This document shows positions 15,363-19,292 of a DNA stretch of 19,292 nucleotides, one piece after another. The notes below the pieces were generated by a model. That model searched no databases. It had not been told where the DNA came from and saw only the letters and a list, made by a program, of their open reading frames with translations. Each line of letters opens with the position of its first letter. Positions within the stretch are counted from its first letter, which is position 1. Made by a program: the position numbers and the translations under genes. Source of the stretch: DAONJL01 sp035405645 [NCBI: bacterium] (lineage in GTDB: Bacteria; JAGOBX01; DAONJL01); contig DAONJL010000023.1 of NCBI GenBank assembly GCA_035405645.1, forward strand, positions 16,990 to 36,281, given 5' to 3'.

Positions 15363-15995
15363 TTAAATTTTATACTTAATTTTATACCATATTATTCCAG
15401 CAATTTCATATATCAAAAATTTTAATTTTACTTTTTTCTTACCAAATTCAAATTTTGAATAAGGAACAATTGAATTATATATTATACTATTACTTTTTTT
15501 AAAAGTCAAGTAAGCGCGCAATGAATGTGGTGGTGTGGTAACTAAAATCACTCTTTTAAATCTTTTTTTTCTTAATATTTTTTCAACTTCTAAAAAATTT
15601 GTATAAGTATTATATGAATTTTTTTCTAATATTAAATCATTTTCATTTGCTAATAAATACTTAATTAAAAATTCTTTCATTATTTCTGCTTCACTTTTTT
15701 TTCCTGTTTCTTTATCTGCTTTACCACCAGATAAAATTATTTTATCTGCAATTTTATTTTTATATAATGTCCAACCCCATAATAATCGCTCTGCTGTTAT
15801 ACTACTTACTGTATTGTTCACTGAACCAGCACCTAATACTACAATTGCATCACTTTTCTTTATAGATGTGTGTATTTCAAAGAATGTTGCAATAAACTCA
15901 AGATTCAAAAAAGTAATTATAAATGCAGGTAAAAAATAAATAATTAAAAGTAAAACTCTGCACAAAATATTTTTAATTAGATTCAAAAATTTCAC
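15363..15995 (-). CDS. DUF218 (YdcF/ElyC/SanA-like) membrane protein
   Basis: A 210-residue protein with one N-terminal membrane helix (about 10-30) and a DUF218 domain (about 47-200). Motifs seen are DAIVVLGAG (49-57), TAERLLWGWTLY (67-78), IILSGG (86-91), a SEAEIM helix start (101-106), NTYTN, and TTPPHSLRA. Members such as ElyC and SanA affect peptidoglycan or envelope integrity in enterobacteria; their chemistry is unsettled. It begins with GTG 23 bp inside the end of the epimerase gene, supported by AGGAAG 6 nt upstream. A start further in would remove the membrane helix. It is embedded in an operon of sugar and envelope genes, which fits an envelope role. Confidence 0.88.
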   Translation of the reverse strand: MKFLNLIKNILCRVLLLIIYFLPAFIITFLNLEFIATFFEIHTSIKKSDAIVVLGAGSVNNTVSSITAERLLWGWTLYKNKIADKIILSGGKADKETGKKSEAEIMKEFLIKYLLANENDLILEKNSYNTYTNFLEVEKILRKKRFKRVILVTTPPHSLRAYLTFKKSNSIIYNSIVPYSKFEFGKKKVKLKFLIYEIAGIIWYKIKYKI

Positions 15996-16971
15996 AAATT
16001 GCTTCCTGGATATTATAAAATTTATAATCAGGAAAAAGTTCTAATAATTTTTTATTTGTTGCTAACCAATATCTATGTTTTAATTCTTTAACTTTGTCAG
16101 TATTAAAAATATGCGGTCTTTGCTTTATTTTACATAATAATTCATTCATATTTGCTAAAAATGAAATAATTGTAAATGGAATTTTTATTGTTCTTATTTT
16201 TTTGTTAAAATATCTTGCAAGTGTTAATGCAAAAGATGAATTACTATAAATCATTCCATCATTAACAAATAATATTTTATTATATGACTTTTCTTCTGTA
16301 ATTAACTTTGTTGTAATATTGACTAAATCCTGAACATAAATCAAATTAAAGTAATTTTCTGTTTCATCAAATTTAATATTAAATCCTAATTTAACTAATT
16401 TATAAATATTTTTAAAATCTTCATCACCTCTACCAAAAACAGCAGAAGGTCGTATTATAGTCCAATTAAAAAATTCTTTTTTTGAAAGTAAATATTTCTC
16501 TGCTTCTAATTTTGCTTTGCCATATAAAGATACTGGTGTAGGTTTATTTTCTTCTGTTATACCTTCTATATTATTTGCTGGTCCTGCTGCTGCTTGTGAT
16601 GAACAATAAATAAATCTTAATTTTGTGTTCTGCTTTCTTAATAATTCATCAATTAAATTTTTAGTTCCAATAAAATTTCCTTTGGTATAATCATCAGGAT
16701 TAATTGCTTTTGTAATGCCTGCAAAATGAAGAATTACATTAACATCATCTGGAATTTTTTTTGACAAAGAATTTTCTTCTGTTAAATCAGATTGGATAAA
16801 AATTAAATTATTTAATTTCTCATTAGGAATTTTTTTTAGAATAAAATCATTTTGTAAATTTATTCTTCGTCTGGTCAGACAATAAACAAGATAATTATTT
16901 TTAAGTAAATCTAAAATTAAATTTTTACCTATAAAACCAGTTCCACCAGTTAATAATATCTTCTTGCTCAT
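15973..16971 (-). CDS. NAD-dependent epimerase/dehydratase (extended SDR)
   Basis: A 332-residue extended short-chain dehydrogenase acting on a nucleotide sugar or related substrate. TGGTGFIG (8-15) is the NAD-binding loop, S124/S125 in IYCSSQAAAGP and Y150-x3-K154 in SLYGKAK form the catalytic triad, and RPSAVFGRGD is the usual sugar-binding stretch. The C-terminal part (about 240-332) is helical. The combination of LHFAGITKA (81-89) and the AAAGP segment is seen in several subgroups (UDP-glucose 4-epimerase-like, dihydroflavonol-reductase-like), so the substrate cannot be named. It starts 8 nt after the glgB stop and overlaps the following DUF218 gene by 23 bp. Its place in a carbohydrate operon supports a sugar substrate. 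Confidence 0.9.
   Translation of the reverse strand: MSKKILLTGGTGFIGKNLILDLLKNNYLVYCLTRRRINLQNDFILKKIPNEKLNNLIFIQSDLTEENSLSKKIPDDVNVILHFAGITKAINPDDYTKGNFIGTKNLIDELLRKQNTKLRFIYCSSQAAAGPANNIEGITEENKPTPVSLYGKAKLEAEKYLLSKKEFFNWTIIRPSAVFGRGDEDFKNIYKLVKLGFNIKFDETENYFNLIYVQDLVNITTKLITEEKSYNKILFVNDGMIYSNSSFALTLARYFNKKIRTIKIPFTIISFLANMNELLCKIKQRPHIFNTDKVKELKHRYWLATNKKLLELFPDYKFYNIQEAICEIFESN
16002..16007 (-). promoter_or_regulatory. Ribosome binding site supporting the GTG start of the DUF218 gene
   Basis: On the minus strand AGGAAG lies 6 nt before the GTG at 15995, inside the epimerase reading frame. It supports this GTG, which preserves the membrane anchor, as the true start. Confidence 0.6.
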
Positions 16972-16979
16972 AATAATTC

Positions 16980-19208
16980 TTATTTATATATTGGTTTAAA
17001 AATAACAGCACCGAGCGGAGGAGCAACAATTTCTATTGAATATGGTTTTCTGTAAGCACCAATTTTTTTTGCCATTACACCACCATTATTTCCTAAATTA
17101 CTTCCTCCATAATTTTCAGAATTACTATTAAAAATTTCTTTATAAAAACAAAATTCTGGAACACCAAGAATATATTTATATCTTGGCACTGGTGTAAAAT
17201 TTATTGCTATCACTAAAAAATCTTTTTTATCATTTGCGTATCTTATAAAAGAAAGTACACTATTATCACAATCATCACAATTTATACCATCAAAACCAGA
17301 AGGATGAAAATCAACTTCCCATAATGCTTTTTCTCTTTTATAAAGTGCATTCAAATCTTTTACAAAATTTTTTAATTTTTGATGAAATGGATATTTTAAT
17401 AAATACCAATCAAGTTGTCTGCTTTCACTCCATTCTCTTTTTTGACCAAATTCCTGTCCCATAAATAACATCTTTTTGCCAGGATGAGTCCACATATAAG
17501 TATATAAAGCACGAAGATTAGCAAAGCGTTGCCATTCATCGCCTGGCATTTTTCTAATCATCGAACCTTTTCTATGAACAACTTCATCGTGTGAAAATGG
17601 TAAAATAAAATGTTCACTCCACGCATATAAAAAACTAAATGTAAGTTCACGATGATGATATTTTCTATAGATTGGGTCTTTTTTCATATATTCAATTACA
17701 TCGTGCATCCAACCCATATTCCATTTAAAATCAAAACCTAACCCACCAGAATATACTGGTTTTGAAACACCGGGCCACGCTGTTGATTCTTCTGCAATCA
17801 TCATTACACCAGGAAAATATTTATGAACAACTGAATTTAGATGTTTTAAAAATTCTATTGCTTCTAAATTCTCTCGCCCACCATATTTGTTTGGAATCCA
17901 TTCACCTGGTTTTCTACTATAATCTAAATAAAGCATAGCAGCCACAGCGTCAACTCTTAAACCATCAAAATGAAATTTATCAATCCAATATAAAGCATTA
18001 GAAATCAAGAAATTACGAACTTCATATCTACCATAATTAAAAATTTTTGTGCCCCAATCTGGATGTTCGCCCTGTCTTGGGTCTGCATGTTCATATAAAT
18101 GTGTTCCATCAAATTGAATTAAACCGTGCGGGTCTTTTGGAAAATGTGCTGGCACCCAATCAAGAATAACACCTATTCCTGCTTGATGGCATTTATCAAT
18201 AAAATATTGTAATTGATGTGGTGAACCAAAACGACTCGTTGGAGCAAAGTATCCTGTTACTTGATAACCCCACGAACCATCAAATGGATGCTCTTCTATT
18301 GGTAATAATTCTATATGAGTAAATCCCATTTCTTTTACATAAGGAATTAATCTATCAACATATTCTGAATAAGTTAAAAATCTATTATTTTCTTCCTCAA
18401 TTCTTTGCCATGAACCTAAATGAACTTCATATATACTTAATGGTCTTGTATAAATTGATTTATTTTGTCTTTCTTCAATCCATTGATTATCATTCCATTT
18501 GAAATCTTCTAATGTATAAACAATTGATGCTGTTTTTGGTCTTACTTCTGAATAAAAAGCATAAGGGTCAGATTTTTGTAATATTTTCCCTTTTTTTGTT
18601 TTTATTTCAAATTTATATAATTCTCCAACATCTAAACCAGGTTTAAATAATACCCATACACCTGAATCTTTTAATAATTCCATCTGGTCGCGCCTGCCAT
18701 CCCAATTATTAAAATTTCCTATTACACTTACTCGTTTAGCATTTGGTGCCCATACAGAAAAAAAGACTCCTTTTTTCCCATTTATTACTTTTACATGAGC
18801 GCCTAATTTTTCATATATTTTATAATGCCGCGACCGATTAAATAAATATCTATCAAATGGAGTAATCTCTTCTACCCACATTTCATACGCATCTTCTGAT
18901 TCCCATTCGTGTCCATAATAATTTTTTATTTTAAATTTATAAGAAAATTTTTTTGTTCTATCCCATATTATCGCTTCAAATAAACCATTATTATGAATTT
19001 TTTCCATTTGCCATTGATTTTTTTTATTGTTTTTTTCAACAACATATATCTCTTTTGCTTCTGGTAAAAATGCACGAACCACTGGCACTTTTTTTTCTTC
19101 ATTTCCTATTTTTATATTAACTATATGCATTCCAAGTATTTTATGTGGGCTATTATGTGATGAATGTATAATCTCAATTGCTTCTTCTGGTGGTATTGTT
19201 GTTAACAT
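16980..19208 (-). CDS. glgB: 1,4-alpha-glucan (glycogen) branching enzyme
   Basis: Forms alpha-1,6 branches in glycogen by cutting and transferring alpha-1,4 chains. The 742 residues match the long GlgB type: N1 domain (about 1-125), CBM48/N2 domain (about 130-235, [24 protein letters not shown] region), GH13 barrel (about 250-640) and an all-beta C-domain. Catalytic residues are D420 in GLRVDAV (nucleophile), E473 in MIAEES (acid/base) and D541 in [16 protein letters not shown] (260-267) and the [12 protein letters not shown] helix are also typical. GGAGGG lies 6 nt before the ATG. Glycogen partners glgA and glgC are not in the window; the gene leads a run of sugar and envelope genes. Its DNA looks less AT-rich than its neighbours, explained by many Gly, Pro and Trp codons. 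Confidence 0.97.
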   Translation of the reverse strand: MLTTIPPEEAIEIIHSSHNSPHKILGMHIVNIKIGNEEKKVPVVRAFLPEAKEIYVVEKNNKKNQWQMEKIHNNGLFEAIIWDRTKKFSYKFKIKNYYGHEWESEDAYEMWVEEITPFDRYLFNRSRHYKIYEKLGAHVKVINGKKGVFFSVWAPNAKRVSVIGNFNNWDGRRDQMELLKDSGVWVLFKPGLDVGELYKFEIKTKKGKILQKSDPYAFYSEVRPKTASIVYTLEDFKWNDNQWIEERQNKSIYTRPLSIYEVHLGSWQRIEEENNRFLTYSEYVDRLIPYVKEMGFTHIELLPIEEHPFDGSWGYQVTGYFAPTSRFGSPHQLQYFIDKCHQAGIGVILDWVPAHFPKDPHGLIQFDGTHLYEHADPRQGEHPDWGTKIFNYGRYEVRNFLISNALYWIDKFHFDGLRVDAVAAMLYLDYSRKPGEWIPNKYGGRENLEAIEFLKHLNSVVHKYFPGVMMIAEESTAWPGVSKPVYSGGLGFDFKWNMGWMHDVIEYMKKDPIYRKYHHRELTFSFLYAWSEHFILPFSHDEVVHRKGSMIRKMPGDEWQRFANLRALYTYMWTHPGKKMLFMGQEFGQKREWSESRQLDWYLLKYPFHQKLKNFVKDLNALYKREKALWEVDFHPSGFDGINCDDCDNSVLSFIRYANDKKDFLVIAINFTPVPRYKYILGVPEFCFYKEIFNSNSENYGGSNLGNNGGVMAKKIGAYRKPYSIEIVAPPLGAVIFKPIYK

Positions 19209-19221
19209 ATTTTTCCCTCCG

Positions 19222-19292
19222 TTATTTTTTATCTTTCTCTATTTTCCATTCTTTTATATTTTTTATTCTTGTATCAAAATTTATTCCAACTA
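19222..19292 (-). CDS. 3' end of a gene cut by the window edge, possibly PD-(D/E)XK nuclease/AAA-ATPase-like
   Basis: Only the last 22 codons and stop are visible, in the frame starting at 19290: [19 protein letters not shown] then DKK and TAA. The stop lies two bases before the glgB ribosome binding site, so this gene is probably in the same operon. From memory, the ending VG(I/V)NF(D/S)..(T)R.I..W.IE resembles C-termini of the AAA-ATPase-like proteins with a PD-(D/E)XK nuclease domain (PF09820/PF08011), which occur as paralogous families in many anaerobes. With so few residues this is a suggestion. That it is coding is supported by the open frame, protein-like composition and tight junction with glgB. 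Confidence 0.55.
   Translation of the reverse strand, partial: VGINFDTRIKNIKEWKIEKDKK

Overview
The window (19,292 bp) is extremely AT-rich and densely packed with bacterial genes using the standard bacterial code: TAA and TGA stops, TGG for Trp, ATG starts plus one GTG, and GGAGG-type ribosome binding sites. It carries an AsmA/DUF748-like envelope protein, an oxidoreductase of the type found in lipid A pathways, several proteins with Sec signal peptides and a periplasmic-type parvulin isomerase. Together these point to a bacterium with an outer membrane, probably from a little-studied AT-rich lineage. I cannot place it in a phylum from the sequence alone. No rRNA, tRNA, CRISPR array, insertion sequence or phage gene was seen.

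Layout. (1) 54-1859, plus strand: an ECF sigma factor, a membrane anti-sigma factor with a zinc-binding motif, and a secreted helical protein that may be the sensor arm. A strong intrinsic terminator (1886-1924) closes this unit. (2) 1978-5140, plus strand: accB (biotin carboxyl carrier protein), hflX (ribosome-associated GTPase) and a polytopic GT-C-like membrane glycosyltransferase, tightly coupled. A good promoter sits so close to accB that the mRNA would be almost leaderless. (3) 8825-5137, minus strand: a beta-CASP metallo-beta-lactamase-fold hydrolase translationally coupled to a large AsmA/DUF748-like protein. This unit converges on unit 2 with overlapping stop codons. (4) 11970-8903, minus strand: a promoter, then an unrecognised secreted beta-rich protein, a secreted TPR protein and a parvulin-type prolyl isomerase. 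(5) 13690-12086, minus strand: a secreted transglutaminase-like protein with an intact Cys-His-Asp triad. (6) 19292-13819, minus strand: the 3' end of a cut-off gene, then glgB (glycogen branching enzyme), an NAD-dependent epimerase, a YdcF/ElyC-like DUF218 protein, a YfcE-like phosphoesterase and a Gfo/Idh/MocA oxidoreductase, all within a few bases of each other.

Taken together, most of the window concerns the cell envelope and carbohydrates. It includes envelope-stress-type signalling, sugar transfer, envelope protein folding, glycan storage and sugar-nucleotide modification. Housekeeping genes (accB, hflX, glgB) are interspersed. I saw no defence island or clearly new molecular machine. 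The least explained parts are the secreted-protein cluster at 8.9-13.7 kb and the third gene of the sigma-factor operon. No gene-free stretch exceeds about 130 bp.
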